Below, piece by piece: positions 34,545-44,199 of a stretch of 64,000 nt of DNA (its first letter is position 1; each line of letters starts with the position of its first letter). The translations under genes and the position numbers were made by a program. Under the pieces are notes generated by a model. The model saw only the letters and a program-made list of their open reading frames with translations. It ran no database searches and had not been told where the DNA came from. The DNA lies in assembly GCA_030603445.1 (NCBI GenBank), contig JAUVXU010000005.1, positions 40,926 to 104,925 of the forward strand. Direction: 5' to 3'. The DNA comes from Methanomicrobia archaeon (GTDB taxonomy: Archaea; Methanobacteriota_B; Thermococci; Methanofastidiosales; NM3).

Positions 34545-36020
34545 TCACGTCGTTTTCTTTGACACACGAAGCGGGATCATCACCATATTTGCTATAAAGA
34601 CCAATGTTGGGATTATCTCTAGTCTCCCCATCCACATGCCAAGCACTAGTACTAGCTTTCCAGCAGGATGCAGCACGGTAGATGTAATTCCAACTGAAAG
34701 GCCAACATTGCCTTGTGCAGAAGCCATCTCAAAAAAAGAGTTCATAGATCCATTGCCAATCCACATCAATACAAAAGACCCAACTAACAAGAACATGAGG
34801 TATACCACGGAAAACAAAAGAGCTTCCATGACATGCTTATCTTCAAATGACAGTCCCCCGATCTTTATGGGCAATACGGCGCCTCTAGGAAGAAGGGCGC
34901 GTTTGATCTGATTTCCCAATGTTTTAAAGACGACTACAACACGTATGAGCTTTATTGCACCAGCTGTTGATCCGGCACCGCCACCGCATATCATTAGCAG
35001 TATAATTAGTAATTTGCTTATATCGGACCAGTTTGAAATTGCGTCAATCGAAAATCCACAACATGTGATTGCAGAAAAAACATGGAATATGGACTTGCGG
35101 GCTGAATCAATTGGATAGTATAGATTTGAAAGATCTGTTAACAAAAACAGGAAAAATATGAATGCTATTATGAAAAGTGCCTTTACTTGCACATCTTTGA
35201 AAAATGAGCGAAGCTTCCCTTTGAAGAAAGCCTTGTAATGTATGGTGAAGTTAATTGCACCAATAGTCATCAGAAGTATAGCAACTAGCTCTATCTTGGG
35301 GGAGTTGTAAAAAGCAATGGAAGCATCCTTTATTGACATTCCCCCTGTTCCAAGGCCTGTCATGCAATGGTTGATGGCATCAAATAACGGCATGCCCACC
35401 AAATAAAACAGAGTTATGCCCATAATCGTGTAAACCACGTAGATTTTCCATATCACCTTTACGGTCCCTGAGAACGTGGGCTTTATCTTTTCTGCCCTGG
35501 CCTCTGCTATATAAAGCCTGGCTGCAGACACGCCAGGACGTATAAGCACTATCATCGCCACAAGAATTACACCAATCCCGCCTGCCCACTGCTGTAAAGA
35601 ACGCCAGAATAGCAAGATATGGGGGAGGCCTTCTACTGAAAGCGTGCCAGAAAACATTGTAAGGCCAGTGCCAGTCCATGCTGACATCGCCTCAAAGTAT
35701 GCATCATAGAATCCAAGGTCTGATATGAAATAGATAGGAAAAGCACCCACGAATGCGGCAAATAACCATGCAAGGGATGATATCATCATGGCATGGCGAA
35801 TCTGGACATGGATATCAACCTTTATCCTTGAAAGCGCCCAGCCCACGCAAAAGGAAATTAGGCCGGGAACAATAAAATAAGGCAGATGTATAACTTCTGA
35901 CCGATAGAAATAACACAGTACCGCGGGAACCATAGTAACGATTCCAAGCCCTTGTAACACAAACCCAAGATTCTTGAGTACTAAATTTATGTCAAGTCTT
36001 CGATTGACAAGAGATATCAT
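34545..36020 (-). CDS. trkH: TrkH/KtrB-family potassium (cation) transporter
   Basis: A membrane protein of 491 residues from ATG 36020 with the four M-P-M repeats of TrkH: pore loops around SAWTGTGLT, CMTGLGTGG, SAITCCGFS and AQGNVGLSV. It takes up K+ with TrkA-type regulatory subunits. No trkA gene is in the window. A frame to 36095 overlaps the HD gene. ATG 36020 has AGGAGCG upstream and leaves a 19-base gap, so the two genes probably form an operon. Confidence 0.92.
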   Translation of the reverse strand: MISLVNRRLDINLVLKNLGFVLQGLGIVTMVPAVLCYFYRSEVIHLPYFIVPGLISFCVGWALSRIKVDIHVQIRHAMMISSLAWLFAAFVGAFPIYFISDLGFYDAYFEAMSAWTGTGLTMFSGTLSVEGLPHILLFWRSLQQWAGGIGVILVAMIVLIRPGVSAARLYIAEARAEKIKPTFSGTVKVIWKIYVVYTIMGITLFYLVGMPLFDAINHCMTGLGTGGMSIKDASIAFYNSPKIELVAILLMTIGAINFTIHYKAFFKGKLRSFFKDVQVKALFIIAFIFFLFLLTDLSNLYYPIDSARKSIFHVFSAITCCGFSIDAISNWSDISKLLIILLMICGGGAGSTAGAIKLIRVVVVFKTLGNQIKRALLPRGAVLPIKIGGLSFEDKHVMEALLFSVVYLMFLLVGSFVLMWIGNGSMNSFFEMASAQGNVGLSVGITSTVLHPAGKLVLVLGMWMGRLEIIPTLVFIANMVMIPLRVSKKTT

Positions 36021-36039
36021 CGTTTTTTTCGCTCCTATT

Positions 36040-37350
36040 TTATTGTAATATATTTTTTGCAACTTTGGTAACTTGATTTTTATACTTTCCGTCACAAAAC
36101 ACCATAATAGCCCACTCTGTTACATGGCGCTTGCGCAGTGCATTTGCCAAAGGCGAGATCTTTGAAAGTATGGTTACCTTATCCTCGTCAAGTATCTTTA
36201 CGTTGGTCTTTGTAATGCGGGGCTCAGAAAGCAGCAGTTCTGGAGCAGGGATGTCTATTAGTGCCTTTCCCGGCTCAATATGGGCTTTTCTGCATATTTC
36301 CTCCTCCACGTGACGGCGTTCACGAGGGTTTGCAAGGGGGGCAAGATATTCAATCTGCTCTTCTGTGATAGAATCCACTTCAACCTCATATGCACGCTTA
36401 TACAGATTCCGATAACGCATCCTGCAAGCAACTTCCCTGCCAAAAGAGGATCCGCCTTCAAGCCACTTCATCAGATCCATATCTATCATCTTCGGTATTA
36501 CGTCTTTATCCTCGTCGGAAAGAGAATCCTCAACTGCCCTAGTAAGCATGACTTCAGCAATGCGGGCCGTTTTGTGAAAGTAGACAGAACTGTACATTAA
36601 TCCCCGTGCCACTAGCATGCCCTCCACAGCAGGCACCCCTTTTTTATGAAGTATCAGGTCATTGTTAAAAATTTCCATGGTCTTTAGTAGGCGGTCGATA
36701 TCTATTGTCCCATGGGCAACTCCTGTATAGTATGAATCTCGAAGAAGGTAATCAAGCTGATCGGCATCTATAGAGCTGTGTATTATCTGGGCAAGGTAAT
36801 GTTTCTCGTTGAAGAACTGCTGGCCGTCCTCAGAGGTATAAAAGAACCAAGGGTCCCTTCCTTTGGTAGTTCCCCCTGTCACTAGATTTGCTACCTCTTT
36901 TGGGTCAAGATCATTCTTTTCTAGTATATCGGGTATAGGCATAGTTGGTATGCAGGCAGAGGAATTTGTATCTACAATATCATATTTTCCTGTGATTATG
37001 TCCTTTGTTATCTGCATATGGTCTAAGCCAAGTATATCATGGAATATGTATTCAAGCGTATGGGAAAATGGGCCATGTCCTACGTCATGCAAAAATCCTG
37101 AAGCCTTTACTAAATTTTTCTCATCCTCGCTAATATTCAATTCCTGGGCCATGCGCCCTGCAACATATGATACTCCAAGCGAATGCTCAAATCGTGTGTG
37201 GTGGGCGCCAGGAAAGACAAGGTATACTAATCCAAGTTGTTTTATGTTGTGCAACCTATTCAACTCTGGCGTCTGTGCCAAATCCAATATTACGCCATCA
37301 AGTTTTATGCTGCCATGAACTACATCATGAATTATTTTATAGTTCCCCAT
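36040..37350 (-). CDS. HD-domain phosphohydrolase (dNTPase/SAMHD1-like, COG1078)
   Basis: A 436-residue protein. The HD metal site appears as HTRFEHSLG, LHDVGHGPFSH and IDADQLDYLLRDS, the SAMHD1/dGTPase-like pattern. An upstream HDVVHGSI is typical of COG1078. It probably hydrolyses nucleoside triphosphates or a related phosphate ester. The C-terminal third is helical and family-specific. It precedes trkH on the same strand. Confidence 0.88.
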   Translation of the reverse strand: MGNYKIIHDVVHGSIKLDGVILDLAQTPELNRLHNIKQLGLVYLVFPGAHHTRFEHSLGVSYVAGRMAQELNISEDEKNLVKASGFLHDVGHGPFSHTLEYIFHDILGLDHMQITKDIITGKYDIVDTNSSACIPTMPIPDILEKNDLDPKEVANLVTGGTTKGRDPWFFYTSEDGQQFFNEKHYLAQIIHSSIDADQLDYLLRDSYYTGVAHGTIDIDRLLKTMEIFNNDLILHKKGVPAVEGMLVARGLMYSSVYFHKTARIAEVMLTRAVEDSLSDEDKDVIPKMIDMDLMKWLEGGSSFGREVACRMRYRNLYKRAYEVEVDSITEEQIEYLAPLANPRERRHVEEEICRKAHIEPGKALIDIPAPELLLSEPRITKTNVKILDEDKVTILSKISPLANALRKRHVTEWAIMVFCDGKYKNQVTKVAKNILQ

Positions 37351-37526
37351 AACAATCCCCTTTAATAATTAAAAATCGAAAGCATTTAAAACTTTAGTCA
37401 ATCCCCCTGCGATTAATGTTATTAGATTTCATAATCAAGGAAATTATGAACTTTTTTGCATATATAGAGAATAATTAACAGAGATTGTTAAAATAACTTG
37501 TTGATGTATGGCCGTGTGGTGTTAAG

Positions 37527-38327
37527 ATGAAGAAGTTATGTATAATACTTTGTCTTTTGCTGCTGCTCATTCCTACGATGGCAGCTGCAAAAGAGCATAA
37601 AATATGTCAATACTCCCCTGAAACAGACCACATGCTGCTTGCCGCAAACAAAGAGGCCCAGATAGTCAAGTGCGCAGGAGGGTATGAGGTAACAACTGTG
37701 CTCAAAGGGGCGGAAATAGAAAGGTTGCTTGGTGTGCCAGAACTGTACCACACTGAAACGTTCCAGTCTATGCCTATTAAAATCGAAGATCAAATAGCCA
37801 CGACTATAGAGATACTTGATCCAAAAAGAGGACTAAAGAATTCCACTGGCATGCCACGATGGAGCTATGAGGCTTATTTTCATCCACTCCTCCCTTTTAC
37901 AGTCTATGTAAAGGCAGACCCAATTAATCTGGTCTTTGAAATGCCATATAGCTACAGGATAACCTCATTATTCACGCGCAATGGATGGCGCCCAAGCTCG
38001 CCGTGGAATATATTTGAGGCTAATGTAAACTATGTGCTATATAAAGGGCGCATGGTACCTCAAAAAATAAACTATTTCCGCAATCGTGGTTATGGCCAGC
38101 GCTATCACCTGAGGGTATGGTCTATCGGGAGATATATGGTCGGGCAAGCACACATCGATACACGAATCCCCCACAAGGCATACCTTTTTGAAACAGCAGA
38201 GTCAAAGGTAGCTTACGTATTCCGACGCTATGTCGTGCGACGCAACAGCGTGTGGTTAAATAATATATGCCGTGATTTCAGGGGATATCGTTGTAACGGA
38301 TGGGCAACATGCATAAGCTATAAATAA
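37527..38327 (+). CDS. Exported protein with LssY C-terminal-like domain
   Basis: A 266-residue protein with a signal peptide (basic start, Leu-rich core, AMAAA-type cut near 21). From about residue 125, the pattern NLVFEMPYS...GWRPSSPWN...RYHLRVWSIG...VGQAHIDT matches the LssY_C domain, found in membrane phosphatase-linked and stand-alone proteins of unknown role. Cysteines in the N-terminal 50 residues and at the C-terminus may form disulfides. It precedes the thymidylate kinase gene by 29 bases. Confidence 0.6.
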   Translation: MKKLCIILCLLLLLIPTMAAAKEHKICQYSPETDHMLLAANKEAQIVKCAGGYEVTTVLKGAEIERLLGVPELYHTETFQSMPIKIEDQIATTIEILDPKRGLKNSTGMPRWSYEAYFHPLLPFTVYVKADPINLVFEMPYSYRITSLFTRNGWRPSSPWNIFEANVNYVLYKGRMVPQKINYFRNRGYGQRYHLRVWSIGRYMVGQAHIDTRIPHKAYLFETAESKVAYVFRRYVVRRNSVWLNNICRDFRGYRCNGWATCISYK

Positions 38328-38356
38328 AAAAGAATCATTTTCATATAGGTGAGAAG

Positions 38357-38983
38357 ATGGTGTTTCCACAAAATATCAATAAAGGCAAATTCATAGTTAT
38401 CGAAGGGATTGATGGTTCTGGCCTGAGCACCCAAACAGCAATATTAAAAGAGCGGCTCACCTCAGAAGGCATCAAGACCTACCAGACAAAAGAACCGACC
38501 GACGGCCCAGTAGGAGGGGTACTGCGCCTTGCCCTGACAAAGCGCATCAGCATAACGCCTGAGACATTCGCCCTTCTCTTTGCCGCAGACAGGATGGACC
38601 ACCTTACCAAAGAGATAGTGCCCAAACTAGAGGAAGGCATTGCCGTTATCTGTGACAGGTATTACTTCTCGAACTTTGCCTATCAGGGCATTGATTTGGA
38701 TATGGACTGGCTTATCAAACTCAACTGCAAGGCGCTTTTGCCAGATGCCACGATATTTCTTGACGTGGACCCACTTGAGTGTGAGAAAAGAAGGGAGTCG
38801 CGCATGCGAGTGGAGCATTTCGAGGAGATGGAAAAACTTAGCAAGATACGGGAAAAATACCTAGAAGTGCTAAAGCAACTTGGTGATGAGACAAAAGCCA
38901 AAATAGAGATAGTAAATGCGAACAACAGTATAGAACAAGTTGCAGATGATATCCTATCGGCAATACGCCCCATAATTAAATGA
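38357..38983 (+). CDS. tmk: Thymidylate kinase family protein with altered P-loop
   Basis: A 208-residue protein of normal dTMP kinase length. The P-loop reads EGIDGSGLSTQ: the invariant Walker A lysine is leucine (L23, codon CTG). Other family signatures remain: KEPTDG, the DRYYFSNFAYQG segment with the DRY motif, LDVDP, and an arginine-rich lid (RRESRMR). AGGTGA precedes ATG 38357. It could use the lid arginines in place of the lysine, or it may have another role. No other tmk is seen in the window. Confidence 0.8.
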   Translation: MVFPQNINKGKFIVIEGIDGSGLSTQTAILKERLTSEGIKTYQTKEPTDGPVGGVLRLALTKRISITPETFALLFAADRMDHLTKEIVPKLEEGIAVICDRYYFSNFAYQGIDLDMDWLIKLNCKALLPDATIFLDVDPLECEKRRESRMRVEHFEEMEKLSKIREKYLEVLKQLGDETKAKIEIVNANNSIEQVADDILSAIRPIIK

Positions 38984-38999
38984 GTATGAGTGGGTCCTG

Positions 39000-40826
39000 C
39001 TAAATAGTTGCATAGTAGAACTCGCCCATTTCTTTTTGTTTTCTATCAATTTGGCTAAACCTTTTGTTTGCACGAGGGCGCCCATTCTCAGAATCCCGCC
39101 TAAACGTTATATCAAGGTTCAATAAAAACGCGTTCATTCCATTCCTAAGCGACATAGGTTTTGATGCAGTTCCATTCACACTCGGCTTTCCGGAGAACAC
39201 TATGGTCCTATCAGAAACGTAGTCCGTTGTCACAAGGTCATGTTCGACAATAATAGCTGTGGTATCCTCGTTCTCCATACGGCGCCTCACCATTTTTGCC
39301 ATAGCAAGGCGTTGCTCAACGTCCAGGTATGCAGATGGTTCGTCAAGAAGATACAAATCAGCTTTTTTTGACAGGCATGCAGCAATTGCGGTGCGCTGCA
39401 TCTCTCCCCCAGACAGTTCTCCAACCATATTATCAAGAAGCTGATCTAAGCGAAGTGGATTAAGTATCTCGGTCTTGTACCAGCTCTCGTAAATATCCTT
39501 TTTTGCAACAGCAAAGAGAAGCTCCCTAATCGACCCATCAAAGTCTCGCTTTATATATTGGGGCTTGTATGAGATATCTATATCTTTTTGTATATCCCCC
39601 TCTGTTGGTTCCTCCATTCCGGCCACCATCTTTACAAAGGTGGTCTTTCCTGTGGCATTTGGGCCAACTATGGAGATGACCTCTCCGTTGTATACGGTGC
39701 CCCCCACAACATCAAGCGTGAAGTTCGGGTATGATTTCTTCAGTGCGGGGTATGTGAACAATTCATCCTTAGATGACCGTTCCTTGGGGGTCTTTAATAC
39801 GAATTTTATCTCCTCGCTTCTGAAACGGACGTTCTCATCCTTTATGTATCCTTGCAAATATGTGTTTATACCGACCCTTACACCCATTGGAGACGATACT
39901 ATCCCATATACGGCAGGCATTCCATACAACAGGTGCACATAATCACTTAGGTAGTCTAAGATGGCAAGGTCATGTTCTATTGTTATTACCATCTTCTCTT
40001 TTGCCAGGTCGCGGATTATTTTAGCAACGTTTAATCTTTGATTAATATCAAGGTATGAAGAAGGCTCATCAAAATAGTATACGTCCGCATCCCTTACAAT
40101 AGATGCCATTATGGCCAAGCGCTGCAGCTCTCCTCCAGAAAGGTCATAAAGTTCCCTCTCCCTAACTTCTTCCATACCAAACTTCTTGAAAAGAATGTCT
40201 CCAATGCCCCTCTCATCGACCTTGTTGATGACTTCTTCGACAGTCCCTTTTGCGACCTTGGGTATCTTATCTACATACTGTGGCTTGGAAATTACCTTAA
40301 GATCGCCTTCCTGCATGCGCTCAAAATATGACTGCAGCTCAGATCCTCTAAAGTATCTTGATATCACTTCATATCGTTCAGCCTTTTCCTTTGCTGATAC
40401 GCTTTGTGTGCTAAATTCCCCTAACAATGCTGCTAGCTCATCGAACTTTCCAAGATTTGGTATAAGGTCTCCAGAAAGCACCCTTATGGCAGTGGTCTTA
40501 CCAACACCGTTTTGGCCTATTATGCCAAGCACCGTCTTCTCCTTGGGCATGGGCAACCTATACAATCTAAAGGAGTTTGGACCAAATTGATGAACTGGAT
40601 TTTCCAATTCTTCAGGCAGATTGACTATGTGCACTGCACCAAAGGGGCATTTGTGTATACAAATCCCGCAACCAGAACATAAAACTTCAGAAATAATAGG
40701 TCTTTTTGTGTCCTCACTAAAAATAACCGTCTCATCCCCCATTCGCACTCCTGGGCAAAATGACTGGCATTGATGAGAACATTTCTTCGGTTTACACTTG
40801 TCTTGTTCAATTACAGCTATTCGCAT
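39000..40826 (-). CDS. Ribosome recycling ATPase ABCE1/RLI
   Basis: A 608-residue protein. The N-terminal iron-sulfur domain has two [4Fe-4S] sites (CKPKKCSHQCQSFCPG and CSGCGICIHKCPFGAV). Two ABC domains follow, with Walker A GQNGVGKTT and GPNATGKTT, signatures LSGGELQRLAI and LSGGEMQRTAI, and a hinge. It splits post-termination ribosomes with aRF1 or Pelota. The C-terminal 15 residues are longer and polar. Full length and well conserved. Confidence 0.97.
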   Translation of the reverse strand: MRIAVIEQDKCKPKKCSHQCQSFCPGVRMGDETVIFSEDTKRPIISEVLCSGCGICIHKCPFGAVHIVNLPEELENPVHQFGPNSFRLYRLPMPKEKTVLGIIGQNGVGKTTAIRVLSGDLIPNLGKFDELAALLGEFSTQSVSAKEKAERYEVISRYFRGSELQSYFERMQEGDLKVISKPQYVDKIPKVAKGTVEEVINKVDERGIGDILFKKFGMEEVRERELYDLSGGELQRLAIMASIVRDADVYYFDEPSSYLDINQRLNVAKIIRDLAKEKMVITIEHDLAILDYLSDYVHLLYGMPAVYGIVSSPMGVRVGINTYLQGYIKDENVRFRSEEIKFVLKTPKERSSKDELFTYPALKKSYPNFTLDVVGGTVYNGEVISIVGPNATGKTTFVKMVAGMEEPTEGDIQKDIDISYKPQYIKRDFDGSIRELLFAVAKKDIYESWYKTEILNPLRLDQLLDNMVGELSGGEMQRTAIAACLSKKADLYLLDEPSAYLDVEQRLAMAKMVRRRMENEDTTAIIVEHDLVTTDYVSDRTIVFSGKPSVNGTASKPMSLRNGMNAFLLNLDITFRRDSENGRPRANKRFSQIDRKQKEMGEFYYATI

Positions 40827-40870
40827 GTTATCAAATAACTAAAAAATAGATAAAAATAAAAAGGTTGGGT

Positions 40871-41842
40871 TTAAGAAACCCATTTCCATGCAATTACTTC
40901 GATAGATTGTTTGTATGTGGCTGGATTCCCGCTAGACATGTCCGTGGTAACTTTTACTGTCAATCTTATTGCATCATAACTTCCGCTTGGAACACAGCAA
41001 TAAGGTGATGGATATGGAGGGCACGGGTCACAAGGGTTGCACGGGTCGTAGTAACAGATGTCACAATCAGTACAACTTACGCAAAGGTAGATGTAGAATG
41101 TTGCTACAAGGGTTTGTGTTCCCGCGTCGTACGAGGGTGTTGTTTCATCAGATGTCCAGTAAGAACCTATGTATGGGTGCAAGTTAAGTGTAGCTAGGTC
41201 ATCATTTTCTGAAAGACATGATGCAAGGCTATCCTCTAGATCTTCATTCCTCATTTTATATGATTCCATTAAGATCTCAAGATATGCAACCATGCTCTCT
41301 TTCGATTGTAATTCTGCTGCTAGCTCATCTAGTTCTTCATTCAATGCCAATATATCGGCATCTTTTTCTATATCTGATGATCTCAGTGATTCGACTTCTG
41401 TTGTCAAGCTAGAAATTTGGGATGAAAGTGTCAAGATCTGACTTTCAAGCGCCGCCTTTTCAGCACTCATAGTAGAATAGTTAGAAGACAATGAATTATA
41501 ATCTCCAAGAAGGCCCTGGTAGTTAGTCTGACAATTTTCATTTGTACGGGCTTCGTTGGCAAAATAAACAGCGCCAGCAGTAGCGGCTATAAACATTATT
41601 CCCAATAACGCTGCAATAACTTTTATTCCTGTGCCATTAGGCTTTTGTGGTTGATGAATAGGCCGTTCTACTACAATTCGCCTCGACTCAAGAGAATTTA
41701 CTTTTTCTTCAAGTTCTGCAATTCTCTCTCGTTCTTCATTTTCCACTGCAGTCTCTCTTAAGGCCGTTTTTTTCTCAGCGCTTTGAGAAGACACTTTTTT
41801 TTCTTTCTTAGTGGATGGTTTATTTGGTGATTTAACTGCCAT
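40871..41842 (-). CDS. Membrane-anchored coiled-coil protein with cysteine-rich outer domain
   Basis: A 323-residue protein: a charged N-terminus (1-70), one membrane helix (about 73-94), a long coiled coil (about 98-205), then a small C-terminal domain. The last part holds nine cysteines within about 35 residues, in CVSCTDCDIC, then DPC-NPC-DPC and a final CC, mixed with proline and tyrosine. These could bind metal or form disulfides at the surface. The final beta-like part reads TVKVTTDMSSGN. No family is recognised. The gene is preceded by GAGGAT. Confidence 0.6.
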   Translation of the reverse strand: MAVKSPNKPSTKKEKKVSSQSAEKKTALRETAVENEERERIAELEEKVNSLESRRIVVERPIHQPQKPNGTGIKVIAALLGIMFIAATAGAVYFANEARTNENCQTNYQGLLGDYNSLSSNYSTMSAEKAALESQILTLSSQISSLTTEVESLRSSDIEKDADILALNEELDELAAELQSKESMVAYLEILMESYKMRNEDLEDSLASCLSENDDLATLNLHPYIGSYWTSDETTPSYDAGTQTLVATFYIYLCVSCTDCDICYYDPCNPCDPCPPYPSPYCCVPSGSYDAIRLTVKVTTDMSSGNPATYKQSIEVIAWKWVS

Positions 41843-41951
41843 ATGGCATCCTCCTCTACTAAGGTAGTAAATAAAATATTTAAAGCTTTCCCTTATTATT
41901 AAGAAAATGCAGTAAATACTTCCATTACTGCCATTCTATTGCTAAAATAAA

Positions 41952-42230
41952 TTATGCGTATAATTTTGCAGCTTCATAGACTATGAACCACAAAACAATC
42001 CATCCCTGCAAAAACGAGAAGAACCCGGTTTGCAGAACTTTCCTTCTTCCTCCGTAGGCTTCCATGTCTACATTGATTAGCTGCGTCATATAACTAGCCC
42101 CATAAAAAAAACCAATAACTATTACTAATAATAGCGGCGTAGGGAGTGTTTTTGTCATTAGTGCCGAAAATATTCCGGCAACAGAGCCAACAATAATAAA
42201 AAATAAACCCATTCTGTTTTTCTCATCCAT
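41952..42230 (-). CDS. Small membrane protein, EMC6/Rab5ip-like
   Basis: A 92-residue protein with three hydrophobic helices: VGSVAGIFSALMTKT, LLLVIVIGFFYGASYMTQL and FFSFLQGWIVLWFIVYEA. The layout is that of archaeal EMC6-like proteins, relatives of a subunit of the ER membrane protein insertase. The assignment is based on topology and weak pattern only. GGTGAT lies seven bases before the ATG. Confidence 0.4.
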   Translation of the reverse strand: MDEKNRMGLFFIIVGSVAGIFSALMTKTLPTPLLLVIVIGFFYGASYMTQLINVDMEAYGGRRKVLQTGFFSFLQGWIVLWFIVYEAAKLYA

Positions 42231-42291
42231 AATCGATCACCAACATAGTGTAACAAGATATAAAAAGCATTAACGTTTTATAAGTTTTTGT

Positions 42292-44172
42292 ATGATTTCC
42301 AGCTTTGACACCCATATTATTGTTGATGAACTAATTGCCGATTACGAAATAACCGGCATGAAAGTAGACAAAATCTACAAAATAGGCGATGAGATACGCA
42401 TAAAACTTTACGGAAGGGGGAGAAGAGACCTAGTGCTAAAACCAGGAGTTGCACTATTTAATACATCTTATCCTAAAACCGCCCCCCAGCATCCGTCTGG
42501 TTTTGCAATGCAGCTGCGAAAATACCTCTGTGGATTAAGGATACTTGACATAGAACAGATCGGATTTGACCGTATCGTAAAAATAACGTTTGGGTTATAT
42601 GGAGAAGAAACGTTGATCAAATACTACGTGATAGTAGAGCTCTTCGGAAATGGAAATCTTATTTTAACAGATGATGAGCTAACAATTATCGGGGTGCTTT
42701 CATCAAAAGTTTGGGCAACGCGTTCCCTCAAGGCAAAGGAACAGTACAAAGCACCTCCTGGAATGCTATCTCCTTATGATGTTGATGTTTCCAAACTCAT
42801 TGATGGTGAAACCCAGATAGTCAGACTTCTGGCAACAAAGCTCAATATGGGCGGCATGTATGCAGAAGAGATATGCTTACTAGCAGGTATAGACAAAGAG
42901 GACGCCAACCCAGACCAGGAAAAACTCCAAAAAGGCATAGACGCGCTTCTATCCCTCCCGAAAAGCCCTGCAATTGTGGGAGAAAATATAGTGCCTTTTA
43001 ACCTTTTGATGCATAATGGAAAGGAGCGGACTTCCTTTAACACTCTCAACGAAGCTGCAGATGCACTGTATGGAAAAAAAGAGTTAGAAAAAATAGCAAC
43101 AAAAGAGGTCTCTAAAAAACAAAAGCATATATCAAAACTTGAACACATACTCTCTACCCAGAAGCGCACAGCAGAAACGTATGAGGCTAAACAAGAGATT
43201 GCCCAAAAGAAGGGCGATTCCATCTTCGAGAACTACCAGCTTGTAGACACGCTTCTCTCGACCATATACTCAGCTGTCAAAAAACTGGGATGGCATGAAG
43301 TAAAGAAAAAAGTCGATAGCAATGAAAAGCTTAGAAACGCGATGCAAAGAATAGATGACAAGAAGGGAATCATATGTGTGCAGCTTGAAGATATGGAAGT
43401 AGAGCTAGACATTACAAAAAACATCAATGATAACGCCCAGACATATTATGCCATATCAAAAAAAATGAAGCATAAGATAAATGGCGCCAAAAAGGCAATA
43501 GCAATCACACTTTTAAAAATAGAGAATACCGCTGTTGATGAAGTAGAGACCAAAACGGTGAAAAAAAGAGTAAGAAAGAAGAAAGAGTGGTATGAGAGAT
43601 ACCACTGGACCATATCATCTGATGATTATCTGATTGTGGGCGGCCGTGATGCCACCACCAACGAGACCCTTGTAAAGAAGCATCTTGACGAAGATGATAT
43701 CCATATGCACGCAGACCTAACAGGGGCATCCCAGGTCATAATAAAGAAAGGGAAAGATGCGCCTGAGTCTACTTTAATAGAAGCAGGCATCTTTGCAGTT
43801 TCCTTTTCAAAGGCGTGGAAAATGAGCATATCAAGCTTGGATGCATATTGGGTCTATCCAGAACAAGTAACCAAGGAACCTCCAAGCGGCGAGTTTCTTG
43901 GCAAAGGTGCATTTTTCATAAAGGGAAAGAAAAACTTCCTTAAAAAACTCCCTGTTGAGGTTGGAATAGGTGTGTATAACAATAAGATAATGTGCGGCCC
44001 ATTCTCCGCCACCACATCTAAATGTGAAAAGCCCATAAAGGTCGCCCCTGGGAGAAAAAGCAAGGAGGAAGTTGCCAAGAGCATCAAAGCCATGCTGGAA
44101 TGGGACGATGTTAACGATATTATACGAGCGCTCCCGCCAGGAACGTGTGATATAGTCAAACAAAATAAGTAA
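42292..44172 (+). CDS. rqcH: NFACT family ribosome quality control protein RqcH
   Basis: A 626-residue protein. The N-terminal NFACT-N domain begins MISSFDTHIIVDEL and contains KPGVALFNTSYP and HPSGFAMQLRKYL. A helix-hairpin and a long coiled coil (about 265-420) follow. The NFACT-R domain has WYERYHWTISSDDYLIVGGRDATTNE and HMHADLTGASQVIIK. It binds stalled 50S subunits and adds alanine tails. A GATATAAAAAG element about 30 bases upstream of the ATG suggests a short or absent leader. Confidence 0.95.
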   Translation: MISSFDTHIIVDELIADYEITGMKVDKIYKIGDEIRIKLYGRGRRDLVLKPGVALFNTSYPKTAPQHPSGFAMQLRKYLCGLRILDIEQIGFDRIVKITFGLYGEETLIKYYVIVELFGNGNLILTDDELTIIGVLSSKVWATRSLKAKEQYKAPPGMLSPYDVDVSKLIDGETQIVRLLATKLNMGGMYAEEICLLAGIDKEDANPDQEKLQKGIDALLSLPKSPAIVGENIVPFNLLMHNGKERTSFNTLNEAADALYGKKELEKIATKEVSKKQKHISKLEHILSTQKRTAETYEAKQEIAQKKGDSIFENYQLVDTLLSTIYSAVKKLGWHEVKKKVDSNEKLRNAMQRIDDKKGIICVQLEDMEVELDITKNINDNAQTYYAISKKMKHKINGAKKAIAITLLKIENTAVDEVETKTVKKRVRKKKEWYERYHWTISSDDYLIVGGRDATTNETLVKKHLDEDDIHMHADLTGASQVIIKKGKDAPESTLIEAGIFAVSFSKAWKMSISSLDAYWVYPEQVTKEPPSGEFLGKGAFFIKGKKNFLKKLPVEVGIGVYNNKIMCGPFSATTSKCEKPIKVAPGRKSKEEVAKSIKAMLEWDDVNDIIRALPPGTCDIVKQNK

Positions 44173-44199
44173 TAAAGAATATGGAAAAAAGAGAAAAAT

